From Moringa oleifera (taxonomy: Eukaryota > Streptophyta > Magnoliopsida > Brassicales > Moringaceae), in assembly GCA_021397835.1 (NCBI GenBank), contig JAJFZO010000049.1:935001-999000 (forward strand): a stretch of 64,000 nucleotides of DNA, written 5' to 3'. The notes beneath the pieces are model-generated. The model did no database searches. It was not told the origin of the DNA and worked only from the letters and a program-made list of their open reading frames with translations. The translations under genes and the position numbers were made by a program. Each line of letters starts with the position of its first letter. Position 1 is the first letter of the stretch. This document shows, in pieces, positions 23,724-46,816 of this stretch.

Positions 23724-26700
23724 ATGTCAATCCTGTGTGGCCTTCCCATCCTTGAATGTGTATACTGCCTGGCTTGTGCGCGCTGGGTATGGAAGAAGTG
23801 TCTCTATACTGCAGGTCATGAAAGCGAAAACTGGGGCCTGGCCACAGCTGCGGAATTTGAGCCTGTGCCTCGACTTTGCCGCCTACTCCTGGCTGTTTAT
23901 GAAGATGATCTTCGCAACCCACTTTGGGCACCCCCTGGAGGTTATGGCATCAATCCTGAGTGGGTTATCTTGAAAAAAGATTATGACCACACCCAAGGCC
24001 GCATGCCTCCTTACCTGATTTACCTCGATCATAAAAATGCAGATATAGTCCTGGCTGTTAGGGGACTTAACTTGGCAAAGGAAAGTGATTACGCGGTTTT
24101 GCTTGATAACAAACTTGGGCAAACTAAGTTTGATGGTGGTTATGTGCACAATGGGTTATTGAAGGCAGCTTTGTGGGTTTTTGATACAGAGTGCAAGGTT
24201 TTGAGGGAGTTAGTTGAGAAAAATCCAAATTATTCATTGACTTTTGCTGGGCACTCCCTAGGAGCAGGGGTTGTGACCTTGTTGGTTATGATTGTGATTC
24301 AGAATCAGGTCAAGTTGGCAAACATTGAAAGGAAGAGGATCAGATGCTTTGCTATTGCCCCTGCTAGGTGTGTGTCACTGAATTTAGCTGTGAGATATGC
24401 AGATATTATCAACTCTGTTGTGCTTCAGGTATGTATCTTCTGCTGGTGATGTTTCAGCTGATATGATGTCAGTTACAGAAATTGTTTTGTTCAAGTTTGG
24501 GAACCCTTCCACATTTGTTGCATTGATCAATCGGATTAGTTGGTAGGAAAATAATTCTAAAGTTTACCATCAGTGGTAGAGGTGGCAAGGATATCTTGGG
24601 ATGAGGGTGGGCAGTGATATTGGCAAGGTAGGTTATGGGTTAGCAAAATTGTTTGGGATCAAACATGAAAATCAGTTGTGCTTAAGACATGTAATTTTTG
24701 TGTTTGAGAAGATATGCCGTTTGTCTTTGGTGAACAATCATGATTAAAACATTATATTTCTCCGCTCATGTAGTAAATTTGTGTTATTCTACCTCAGAAA
24801 AGAGACCAAATCATTATTTGGTAACAGCTGCTGTTAGAGCAGTTTATAGGCAATCAAAGTAGTTCAGAATAATGGATCTGTAACATCTGAGGATCGAGAG
24901 CTAGCCAAAAGTAATTGTAATGCAATGCAACTTCTTTTTCTTCGGTTTTTTGGAGAGTATGGGGGTTATTCAGGAGCGTGCAGAGAAGTCACATACCGAG
25001 ATGGTGATTTTGCTGACAAGCACAGATAGCAATGATGTTTTCGTTCATAAGAGTTTTAAATATTAGGAGTGTGCTTATGTTCTTCCCATTCTGTTCTGTT
25101 ACTTTACTATCATGGATGACCCTAATATAAGTTACTGTGATAATCAGGATGATTTTTTACCTCGGACCACCACTGCTTTGGAGGATGTCTTCAAATCACT
25201 TTTCTGGTAAAAGATAGTATGTCTTTATCACCTTTTGTGTTCCAATTTCTTTGCAATGGCAATTCCTTACATATATGATTTTCAATTCTGGTGAACTTAA
25301 TCTCAAGAAGGCTGGTTTTCTGGCATTATGAAGTGACATGCTAAGAAAAACGTATAACTTCTATGTTAGGGTGTATAAATGTAGGCACTTTGTTTTTAGA
25401 AACTATAAGTACTTGTAAATCCCTCAAATTGGTTGAGACCAGCAGAATTAAGCCTCAGTCGCCTTTTGTGAGGACAGATGTTTTTAGTAATTTGTAGGTG
25501 TTAGTCAAACAATATTTTTCTCAATCCGTGATAAATGCTTGTTCCCTAACGCTTTTTTGCACCAGTTGAAGACCATTCTTAGTAGGCATCTATGTGCTGT
25601 AATCCAGTTCTTAAAAGTCAAATTCTAAGCTGCATCAATTTGAAGCAATTATTACTTGATAACAGCTGCCGAACCTTCAAAAGAATCTTTAAGTTTCCTC
25701 TGGTGTAATCTTGCTTCGATATTATTGGAGATAATTTGAGGTCCTGAGGGAAATTTTGGTTGTAGTGTAGGAAATCAATGCTGATATGAATGCATGTTTT
25801 ATCAATGTTACCAACATTTCTAGGTTTCTGTTTACTTGTAAGTGTATTGTCTAGACAGTAACACAGCTGACTTTTCCTGTTTTGTTTGTCTACATGCAGT
25901 TTGCCATGCTTGTTGTGCCTAATGTGCTTGAAGGATACATGCACTTTCAAGGAGAAGATGCTCAAAGATCCAAGGCGGCTGTATGCACCTGGTCGCCTAT
26001 ACCACATTGTTGAGCGAAAGCCCTTCAGGTATCTGATACTCATTTGGTTACTCAATGGGGGAGTGTCACTAACCAGGGATTTTGTATTCTTTACTGAATG
26101 TGTCAAACTCCTTGATAATGTAAGCATATAAAAATCTGACTGGCCACTTATTAAGCTACTCAGGGAGTGAGAGGAAGAGTGTACAGGACCAGTGAGACCT
26201 GAGGATGGTCTACAGGTGGCAAATGTCCCAAATTAATGTGTATTGCCCTGCCTAAGATGGAAGGCAGTGGCCTGGGGACTAGACCTAATAGCTAGAGCCA
26301 CTAGGGACCAGATGTCCTGCAGATGATGGATATTTTCAAGGTGACCTGGAAAAAAAAAAAAAAAAACTCTCCCTCTTTTGGGTTCTTTGCTGTAGGCTTC
26401 CCAAAGGGTATTGTCCACCTGGCATCTGATGGCACACAATCCCCTTAATAAGCCTTCTGTTAGTTATCTGGTCTCTTCTAGTTTCCGAGTGTCAATGAAC
26501 TGCATGATTGTTTTCTGAACCATTAATTTATGAGCCAAATGGTATATTTTTTGGTGTTCTTACCTTCAAGGTAGAATAGATTGAAAAATAGGTGGTTGCC
26601 TCATGTACAGATAATCCTTTTCTTGGCTACAGGATAGGAAGGTATCCTCCAGTTGTGAGGACAGCAGTACCTGTAGATGGGAGGTTTGAGCACATAGTTC

Positions 26701-27423
26701 TTTCCTGCAATGCAACTTCTGACCATGCCATTGTCTGGATAGAGAGAGAATCACAAAGAGCTCTCGACGTAAGTGTCCACCCTGTTCCTAAGCTTGGCAA
26801 TGGGGTTTTACTTTGAAATTGCCTGGTGTTTTAAAAGTCCGACTTACTCTCCATAGAACATTATCTAATCTCTTCTTCTTTGTTGTTGGTGTTGGGATTT
26901 CTGCTGCTGCTCCCATTGTTGAAATGAATTTGTTTTTCTGCTTTTAGTTTTTGATTTAAATCTTTCTAACATCTAAAGTATGAGATTTTTCGCTCTCCTC
27001 ATACTTTGTTATTATCTTGTGAACTCACTTAAGATGATGAACCATCAAATTCAAGTAATAGCAAATCAGTTGAACTTCAAATTTCTGTGGAGTAAGACAT
27101 TATATATCTTGTGGATTCAGTTGATGCTGGAAAGAGATCAGATAATGCAGATTCCCGCAAATCAGAAAATGGAGCGGGAGAAATCCATAGTGCGAGAACA
27201 CAATGAAGAGTACAAGGCAGCTCTTCAGAAGGCTGTTGCTTTAGATATTCCTTTGGCTTATTCACCTTCTCAGTATGGAACATTTAATGAAATGGAAGGA
27301 GAAAGTTCTTGTAGATCAAGTAAGGGAGGCCAATCTGCTAAGAAGAGGAAGGACAGTTGGGATGAGTTTGTAGGTCGTGTTTTTCATGTGGATGACTCAG
27401 GTCACATGGTATTGAAGAAGTAA
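23724..27423 (+). CDS. Class 3 lipase (mono/diacylglycerol lipase family)
   Basis: Alpha/beta hydrolase predicted to cleave acylglycerols. Coding exons 23724-24428, 25148-25206, 25900-26028, 26633-26768 and 27121-27423 close to 443 residues with matching phases. The N-terminus (MSILCGLPILECVYCLACAR) is the Cys-rich mono/diacylglycerol lipase N-terminal segment, probably membrane-associated. The nucleophile elbow GHSLGAG is at residues 176-182, with Ser178 as nucleophile. DDFLPRTTTALEDVFKSLF and the Cys-rich LPCLLCLMCLKDTC follow, then RLYAPGRLYHIVERKPF and the conserved AVPVDGRFEHIVLSCNATSD. The C-terminal exon holds an Arg/Glu-rich helix and a Lys-rich tail. It is similar to Arabidopsis At4g00500, At4g16070 and At3g14075, also described as calmodulin-binding heat-shock-related proteins; substrate and location are inferred. 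Confidence 0.93.
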
Positions 27424-28121
27424 AGAAGCATGCAATTCAAAGTTTCACTTAGACCCGGAAAGTAAGTCTTTCTTTTATGGTCATGCAACCCAACTATTCA
27501 GGGATTCATGATCAATGATGTCTGATGACAGGCATGAAGCTGTATATAAATGTTCAATCGGCATCAAATGTGTTAGGAGCTACTTTTAGCATTTTAAGTG
27601 GCATCAAATTTCTACATATGAGTTGAAAATTGAGAAATGATCAATCTCCCCATAGGTTTGTATCTGATCTAATGCCATTGCCTGGTCTGACCTCCATAGA
27701 GGACAATCTTTAATCTTGTAATGAACCTGATGATTTGTGAAAACACCAGACTGACAAGAATGCCTTGCCTGGAACATGGTGTGCCATATCCGACTACATG
27801 AATCTTTTCCAACTTTCAGAAACGGAACGAGTAGAAGGCAAAATGAGAAATTTGCTCTGCTCTCATTAATGAAGTCAGATCTATAAATTATACATTAAGC
27901 AGCAGATCTTTGTTCTGATTTGGCATTCCTAAGTTAACTAAAGGTGTATCAAGAAGCTCAGTTTACGGAAACTGATTGCTTTCCATTTTCGATTTCATTT
28001 ACAGAGTTCCTTAAATTGCACTAACAATGCTAATTCTTCTCATTTGCTTACAAAGTGACCCTGATATTTTTGTGGGGTAAAAGAAATCATACACAATCTT
28101 GGAGAGCCTTATTCCTCCCCA
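27424..28121. other. Convergent 3' region, lipase and BAM7
   Basis: Tail-to-tail spacer with the 3' UTRs of both neighbours. Nothing else is recognised. Confidence 0.6.
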
Positions 28122-34443
<6,322 letters not shown>

Positions 34444-36181
34444 AACCTCTCTCAGTAATCCTTTTCTCCTAACCCGACTTACTCTACAAATACGATTTTC
34501 CTATGGGAGATGCCAGCATTACTTCTCCAGTGTAAACATAAATGGGTTATATTTTCCAAAAAGTGCCACAGCATAATCCCAGTTGCTGGAGTTCTTTTTC
34601 CTGACAACATTGGAGGTTTGATATCTCATATTAATGAAACAAATCATAGCAACCAAATAATGGTTAAAAAACAGAACTCTTCTCACCCTGGCAGAAAATA
34701 TTCTAAATTTTAAATATTATATCAAGACGTTGATAAGACAAGAACACTACTAAATTGTCTCTAATACGGCCATTTGGCTTGGAACAGTTGATGTTTTTCC
34801 ATTGCGCCTCCTTAATAGCTTTTCCTTCTTTTTATTTAAAGGCAAAAATAACAAGAACAAGAAACCACAATGTGTTTCTTTTTACTGTTTTCTGAGCAAC
34901 CGAATGAGAGAGGGTCAGTCATCTGAACGAAAGTTAACCACAAAGCTCTTAGAACAAGATTAGCATTCCCAGAAAAGTGGAATTATATCCTAAGAAAATA
35001 AATGAGATAAGATTATGTGACACTGAAAATGCAGCTAAGTCGTTCTGTCTACAAAAATTCACCTTCTTTTCGATCAGAGCTCAAATAAGTGATCTTTCTG
35101 AAATTCTCTTCTCCATCAAACATTCGAGCAACAGATCCAAAATCTTAACTGTACCTTGATTTTCGTAAAGAGGAGTCTGAGTTTTACCGGCGACCGGAGT
35201 GAAATCCGGAGTTTGAGACGGCGAGTAGCCGGAACTCGGGTAGAAGCAGAACCTCAGAAGAGGAGAAGTCGGTGCTTTTCGACGGATACGGGTCGGGTCC
35301 GGCCGGCTGGAGGATGAAGCGCGTGAGAGACCATGTGCGTGTGAGGAGCCTAGGGTTTCACGCGTGTGCTGCTTCTCGAGCGTGCATGTGTGAAATTGTG
35401 TGCGAGTGTGTGAGTTCAGTGATTGGCACGGATGGGGCGTGTGTATAAGCAAGAGAGAGGAGCGAGGGATCTACGGACCGTGCGAAAGACACGTGTTGCG
35501 CGTGCCAAGGGATGTGCCTGAGGGAGCGGACACGAGATTTTGGTGTTCTGTAGAAGGGGATCACGTGATCTTCGTTCCTGCTAACAGCCGCTCGCCTCGC
35601 CTCCCCTGCTCCTAATGCCAATACAGTACTTCACCAAGCAATAGAAGGCATTATTGCCTTGTCAATATCAAAAAGATTGCAATTTCATACAACAGAGTTT
35701 TTAGGCTCATTTGGCCCGTAATTTCACAATCTCCCACCACCCACTCATCCATGATCATCAACAAGCACATTTTGCATTACCAACTGGTGATGTCATTTTG
35801 CTTTCGTGGATGAAACTCTTTGATACGAAGCATAATTTTATTGCTTGTCACCAGTTTGAAGAGAACTTCAACAGTTTCAGGATATATGAGTAGTTTAACA
35901 TGACAATTGACAAGGAACAGAATACTTCCTACATATATATAGGTTCTTGCTTCTGTCGTCTCCATAAACAACTTACATGGTTCTTTCATGGTGACCCTCA
36001 TCATACAAAAACCTTTCTCCTAAGATTAGATAGAAACCAGCTTGAAAGGTGCTTCTGTGGGAGATTTAAGAGGAAATTGTTTGCAGGCATAGATCTATAT
36101 TAGCAACCGAAGTTATTTAATTTGCTGCATATAACTCCATGTGTCACTTTGCTGCATTTAATGTACAAAAATATGCAAAGC
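34444..36181. other. BAM7 leader and promoter; BAM2 3' flank
   Basis: No second gene is visible. Minus-strand AATCAAG|GTACAG at about 35156 is a plausible donor of a leader exon, so the BAM7 5' UTR may be spliced. From 35150 to 35600 the DNA is GC-richer and carries several CGTGTG/CGTGCG elements plus two CACGTG palindromes (listed separately). 35640-36181 is AT-rich and holds the BAM2 3' UTR. Frames on both strands near 35358-35621 lack any known motif. Confidence 0.5.
35487..35570. promoter_or_regulatory. Two CACGTG palindromes upstream of BAM7
   Basis: ACACGTGT (35489-35496) and GATCACGTGATC (35559-35570) lie about 1.05-1.13 kb upstream of the BAM7 ATG and a few hundred bases upstream of its probable leader exon. 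The first carries the eight central bases of CACACGTGTG, the published binding element for BZR1-domain beta-amylases. CGTGCG, a BZR1-type element, occurs nearby at about 35479. Regulation by BAM7, BZR1 or bZIP/bHLH factors is inference. Confidence 0.45.
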
Positions 36182-40315
<4,134 letters not shown>

Positions 40316-43300
40316 TCGAACTTCCCCTTGAATTATCAAATTCTCGAGAAACCAAACGGCTCGCTAATTGAAGGCTCCGTTTGCTTCCAGAGAAAATGGA
40401 GACATTTTATGGGGCAGGGAAACAGGCACGAGAGATGAAATTTTACTTGAGGAAGCTGCTACCGAAAATGCAATGTCTTCCCGGAAAATTTTTCTTAAGC
40501 AATGTGTTTCAGGTGAGATTAGATGCAGAGACAGAAGCCTTATGATTTATCTTTCCGGGAGTTTCACGGGAACCAAACAGTAGGAGCGCGCCCGTGCCTT
40601 TGGCGGGGAAAGTTAACGCCCTTAAAGAGGATTCTTGGATCCACGATCGTTATTTCCGGTTCCGAAGCATAGAAGCAGTAAACAACTGCCCAGTTGACGA
40701 CTTTTGACTGCTTCAGCCTTCCGGCTGAGGAAGAGAGGACTGCAACAGACCATTCTCAACTTCCCACGTGGACACTGCAGGGAACTTGCTGCTTTCGATC
40801 AATCTCGACCCAACACGTGGCACGCTATGGTTGGTAGGTGATCTACCTCCCAGTTAAAGATGCCCTTGTTAACCTTTCTTCGAAAAGGGCCAAAAAAAGA
40901 GGACCTTATTACTGGGCCAGGATTGTCGCTAAATGTTTCTTCACCTTGGGTCAGGCCTACAGGCTTTTTTCTTTCAACTAGAGCTATGGACCCAAGGAGT
41001 CCAAAACGCAGAGTATTGGACCTCATTTGAGCCCATACTGCCAATGAACAGAACCTTTCTAGCTCTTAAAAATGGACTCAATTCTTCTTCCTTAAAATCG
41101 TATAATTTAAGTATTTCTTTCTGTGTAAACTTTAAAGGAAAAAAAAAATAATTGGTTTATTCGGAAATGAAGTTTGATTATTAGACATAGAGGGTGATGG
41201 ACCACAGACACATTACGGTCACAATCTGATAAATGCGATAAAAGCAACTCCCGTAACATCTTTTGATTGTCTCAGACCCAATAAATGAGCTAGGACAAGA
41301 ACAATTAATATTTTGGAACTTCACGCTTCATTGGTGAATTTTAATGATACATATTTCAAGTTTTTAAATTTTAAACAGTAAAAAGTATTCTATGAATCAA
41401 TATGTAATTTGTCATATTTTACCAAACATATGGTTTTATTAATTCAATGGTACAAAAGTGCATATGAACAACATGGGATTTAATTATGTGTTTTGCAGGG
41501 GGAGACGTTACAAAGAGACATAAGAAAAAACAAAGTTGAAGAATCCAAAGCAAAGTAATGAATTTTAGATTAATATATGCTCAACAATCAATATAAATCA
41601 AGCCAACGTTTGGCTTCCATTAGGTAGCTTAAGGAACATTGTTTTCCATTTTTCTCTACACTTTGCAGATTTTGTTTATTTATTTATAATAAATTATAAG
41701 AAAATTAATTTTTTAATACATTTTAATTTTAATTTTATTATTTTATTTTTAAATTATACATTTAAATTTTTGAATTTCAGTTAATTCAAATATTATCAAA
41801 AAATTTAAAAATTAAATATATTCAAATTACATTTTAACTTGACATTTTACCGTTATTATTAAAAAAATATAATTTTTAAATATATAATTAATTTTTTTAA
41901 AAAAATTATACTATTAATTTATGAATCTGAAATTTTTCAAATTTAAAAAATAAATTTGAAATAAAATACATAATTGGATATCTTAACAATAAAAGTATTA
42001 TTAATTTTTTTATAACAGTTTAAGTTAAGATTTAAATTGAATCAAATTAAAATTTTAGATATATATTTATAAAAATTAAACAAAAAAATTTAAATTTAAA
42101 TTTAGGTAAAATTTAGATTTATATTTTATTTCTGTTTTCAATTATAATTTTTATTTTATTTTTTATAAAGATTAGTACAATTCCTCGCAGTACGATTTAT
42201 CTTTGGTTGGTTACCAGGAAGGAAAGGAGTGTTTTACAGCAAACAAAGGCAGCTGGGTGATGGTTTTATGGATTCAGCGCTATTGGGGTCAAAAAGAAGG
42301 ATGAAAAAGTAGCAAGCAAAGGCAAGTAAAGTAAGACAAAATGCTGACATCTGATGATGTTACTCTTCTTCTTTTCCAGGGCCCCTCTTGTTTGTGCCTC
42401 TCTTCATTGACGTAGTACGCTCGCTTCTCATTGATAAGCCACTTACTGGCTTTTTCTTGCCTCGTCAAGGCTCACCCACCGTCTGAAACAATCAGTCTGA
42501 TTTAGAAAAGTCTACCAATGGCCAAAGCTGCCGTGAGCGTTCAGAACCCAGAAGCAGGGAAAAGAAAAGAAAAGGAAAGAAAAGAAAGGAAAGGAAAAGA
42601 CCCCACTTAGTCTTCAATTTTCATTTTCTTTTAGCATTGCTGGTATAATATATCATCATTACCCAAATGTAATTCCTGTGTCACTGTTTGCAGTAATTTT
42701 GGTACAGAAAAATCAGCTGGTTGCCAATAAAGACTCTGCCTTTATGTGGGCAAAACAATGAGTGAATCTTGAAGTCGCTGGGAGCGTGGGAGTACACATC
42801 TTCTCGGGGCCCATGTGATAATGGCACAGGATTGGGGCCACTGAGTAAGTCACCTGTCAGCTAGGTTATGACCATTGATAACTTTCTCTGCTTTTCTTTC
42901 CTTTTATTTTTCCTCTTTCTGTTGCAGAATGCATATTCTTTAAACATCCCGTATCATCTTTTTCTTTTGCAAAACCGTGCATTATTTACTATTTGTTCTT
43001 TGACTGAGGGGACCTTATACGATTTGATGGGCAAGTGAAAACGACAAAGCCAGGCAGATTACAAGCTGGGTTCTTTTATTTATTTCCCCTTTAAAACAAG
43101 AAGACTCACATGGTTGTGGACTACTATAATGGCGACCTTGAATGTGTTTGCAGAGGATGAGAGATTCGTAGGGGGCCATCTCAGAGGAACAAATGAATAC
43201 GACTGATGGGTCTTTGCAGGTAATTTAATATTTCATGTTGGTAAGAGAGTTTAAGAAAAGAAAACAGAAGAAAAGACATTAAACTGTAAATGCCATATTC

Positions 43301-43570
43301 ACTCTAAAAGATTCTGGCTTTTTAACCTCTAAATCCACATTTTCAATCTTAGGACCCAAAAGAACATAGTACTGATTCCCCACTTTGATTTGTCCCCTTT
43401 CCTGGCTCATAAAAAGTGTCTTCGTATCTGCTATTTGTAAACGGTTTAAAATCATGAATATTTGATAGAAGATCACTCCACTCCTTCTGGGTCAGCAGCA
43501 AAAAGAAGAAAAACATTCTGTTGAATCAATATTCCATTTGTTGGTTGAATCCAGATTAATGTGTTTGTCA
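40316..43570. other. BAM2 and bHLH divergent upstream region
   Basis: BAM2 (left) and the bHLH gene (right) diverge across 3.2 kb. Two G-boxes lie near the BAM2 side (listed separately). 41640-42180 is almost pure A/T and open in no frame. A purine-only AAAG/GGAAA tract lies at about 42556-42600. The bHLH promoter and leader should lie between about 42200 and 43570. No further gene was recognised. Confidence 0.55.
40765..40819. promoter_or_regulatory. Pair of G-boxes upstream of BAM2
   Basis: CACGTG at 40765-40770 and 40814-40819, about 450-500 bases upstream of the BAM2 ATG. G-boxes bind bZIP, bHLH and, within longer palindromes, BZR1-domain factors. The neighbouring BAM7 product is one candidate; this is inference. 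Confidence 0.4.
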
Positions 43571-46500
43571 ATGGCTACTGCTGTTCAAAATCAAGAGAGG
43601 GTGCCAGAGAACTTAAGAAAGCAGCTTGCAGCAGCTGTGAGGAGTATACAGTGGAGCTATGCAATCTTCTGGTCTTTATCAACTACTCAACAAGGGTATA
43701 TAACTTTCCCCCTCTTTGTTTCTTTGCTCAAAGCTTCATTTTTCATCCACTTAAATGGTTAAGATGCAAGTTTGCTTTTGCTTTCTCTGCTTGCATATCT
43801 GGTTTTTGACATATTTCCAAGAGAATCTGTGATAATGAATGCCATATAAGTCTGAAATCTCATTACTCTATTTTCAAGTCAGCGTCAAATTACTATAAGA
43901 AGAATTCTGGCTTTTCTATAGCTGATGGCGTATTGATGATGCTGTACAGTGAGAATGATGAAACTGGCATCTGGCTGGATTGATTAGTTTTCCTTAAACT
44001 TGCTGAAGTGTCAAATTCTGTATCAGTATAACTTTTTTCAAACCACTGATTCATCCATTGATAGGCAGTTTCTTTCTGAAGTTAATGATAGGCAGTTTAA
44101 CTAAGAATTCTGGTTTGCCAAACATGAGCTGAGCTGGATCTCAACTCCTATGAATCACTTTTATATTGTAAAGTAATCTGTTTACATGCCCTTCCGATTG
44201 ATTTCTTTGTTCTTACCTTGAGAAAAAAATATCCTATCATCAACATTGTTAGGGTGCTTGAATGGTGTGATGGGTACTATAATGGAGACATCAAGACGAG
44301 GAAGACAGTTCAAGAAATGGAACTTAAAGCTGATGAAATAGGCCTGCAGAGGAGTGAGCAACTCAGAGATCTTTATGAGTGTTTACTGGAAGGAGAAACT
44401 GATCAAGCCAAGAGACCCTCTGCTTCATTGTCTCCAGAGGATCTCTCAGATGCAGAATGGTATTACTTGGTTTGCATGTCCTTTGTATTCAATACAGGCC
44501 AAGAGTAAGCATTCGTCCCTCTTCTGCAGATCTCCGCATGCTTTGCATTTCTCCCATTTATGGCCATTCTATACCTTTCTGTTGTTTTGCTCATGATTTT
44601 GGCGGTTCTTTGGCTTGGTTGCTTAGTTTGCCTGGAAGAACTTTATCTGAAGGTGAAACAACCTGGCTGTGCAATGCTCAATATGCAGATAGTAAAGTTT
44701 TCTCTCGCTCTTTGCTTGCAAAGGTCAGTTTTTCTTGGCAGTTCTGCTTCTTTGTAACCCAATTCTCTTTGTTATCACAAGAATCATACTGACTTTCTTT
44801 GTTTTCTCGTAAACTTGTTTTCTGCTACTGGATAAAAACCATTGCCCTTAGAGTGCGTCTATTCAGGTATCATCATCTCTCTTTGTACAACATACAGAAA
44901 TTTGGTAAACTTACGAAGTGAAATTAAGCATGTGTAGCTTCTTGGGGTAGCTGAATCTGATTCATTTTTGAATTTGATTGTGTTGCCTCGACTCAATTTA
45001 TGAAATGTTAAAGGATCATATACTGAGGTGTTATTCGCTTCCTGGGCTTGCATAATTTTTTTGATTTTCTGATTTTGCAGACTGTTGTGTGTTTTCCTTA
45101 CCTTGGTGGTGTCATTGAGCTAGGTGTAACAGAAATGGTAATTCCTTTCAGGAGCCAGATCCAAACCTTTTCTAGCAGTACAACTCTTGCTCATATTTAG
45201 TAATTCTGCTTCGTGTATTATTTTTCTGGGTTAACTCAAGGTCACGGAGGACCCTGATCTGCTTCAACATGTCAAAGCTTGCTTACTGGACATCTCGAAG
45301 CCTGATTGCTCTGAGAAATTTCCCTCTGTTCCTTGCAATGAAGATCATGATAAAGATCCCTTCGGTGCTAAAATTGATAATGAGATAGTGGATAAATTGG
45401 CTCTGGAGAGCCTGTTTTCCCCAACAGAAGAAATCCGATTTGATCAGGATAGAAATGATGGATTACACAGGGATATCTGTGAAGATATCAATGTGGATGA
45501 CTCCGATGAATGTTCACATGGCTGTGATCACAACCACCAGACAGAAGACTCCTTCATGCTTGAAGGTATGAACAGTAGGGCTTCTCAAGTTCAAAGTTGG
45601 CATTTCATGGCTGATGATTTTAGCAATGGTGTTCGAGATTCCAAGAACTCTGGAGACTGTGTATCTGAAGCTTTTGCAAACGAAGAAAAGGCTGTCTCTT
45701 CCCCTAAGCACGAAAGTGCCTGCCACCATCATTTGAAAGAGCTTCAAGACACAAAATTTAGTTCATTGGATCTTGGAGCCAATGAGGACTTGCACTACAG
45801 AAGAACCCTCTCTTCGATTCTGAGAAGCTCAAATCAGTTGGCTGAGAAGCATAGTTTCCAAAGTCGTGAATACAAATCCAGTTTTGCAAGCTGGAAGAAA
45901 GGAGGAAGACTAGATATTGGTAGGCCACAGGCAGCGCGGAACATACTAAAGAAGATCTTGCAAACTGTCCCTTTGATGTACCAGGGCTCTTCTCCGAGGT
46001 CTCAAGAAGAAAATGGTGGAAACAATGGCCTCAGCAAATGGGAAAATGGTGATGTTTATGTGAAACATTGTGTTTCAGAAAAAAGAGGAGAGGAGGAGAA
46101 CTTTCTGGTGCTCAGGTCAATGGTTCCTTCCATCAACGAGGTGATTTGTCTCTGTCTGTTTCGAATTCAGTTCATTGAGAAACTTCATGCTTCCCTCACT
46201 AACTTGATCATTGTTTTGCAGATTGACAAAGCATCAATCCTTAGCGACACAATTAAGTATCTGAAAGAGCTGGAGGCAAGAGTTTCAGAACTGGAATCCT
46301 GCATGGACTCAGTTGATGTTGAGGCAAGACCTCAACGAAATGACCTGGATGTTGTAGAGCGGACATCAGACAACTACGGGCAGAAGAGGTCTGGTTATGG
46401 CAGGAAGCTCTGGATAAACAAGAGGAAGGCCTGTGACATTGATGAAACTGAACCTGAACTCAACAATGTTTTCCGTGAAGATGGCATCCCTTGGGATGTG

Positions 46501-46816
46501 AAAGTCAGTGTCAAAGAGCAAGAAGTTCTGATTGAAATGAGATGCCCTTATAGAGAATACATACTACTTGACATCATGGATGCTATAAACAATGTGCATT
46601 TAGATGCACAATCAGTTCGATCATCCACCATAGATGGCATTCTGACATTGACCGTCAAGTCTAAGGTTTGTAACTAAAATTTCCATTGCTTTTAATTGTT
46701 AATGTACTCAACCAGTGATCTGACTCCTTTAAACTTGGTTTCAGTTTCGAGGTACAGCAGTTGCACCAACAGGGATGATCAAACAAGCACTTAGGAAAGT
46801 TGTAGGTAAGTGTTGA
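43571..46816 (+). CDS. MYC1: IIIf bHLH transcription factor, MYC1/EGL3 type
   Basis: Partner of R2R3-MYB and WD40 proteins in epidermal-cell and flavonoid programmes (family knowledge). Eight coding exons: 43571-43695, 44253-44504, 44627-44723, 44852-44866, 45081-45137, 45241-46140, 46222-46665, 46745-46816; 653 residues. The N-terminal MYB-interacting domain is clear ([71 protein letters not shown]). An acidic middle follows, then the helix-loop-helix ([33 protein letters not shown]) and a C-terminal ACT-like domain. The basic region is abnormal: [13 protein letters not shown] (residues 457-469) instead of the family H...E..RR pattern. Exon 4 is 15 nt. The symbol rests on similarity and gene order beside BAM2, as in Arabidopsis; EGL3/GL3 is the alternative. 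Confidence 0.93.

Noticed and set aside
40799..41151. Short frames on both strands upstream of BAM2
   Set aside because: They overlap promoter-type sequence and resemble no protein.
41640..42180. Possible transposon or MITE in the A/T-only stretch
   Set aside because: No terminal inverted repeats, target-site duplication or coding remnant could be seen.
44457..44792. 111-codon frame overlapping bHLH exons 2-3
   Set aside because: It reads through an intron in the wrong frame; the bHLH exons account for the region.
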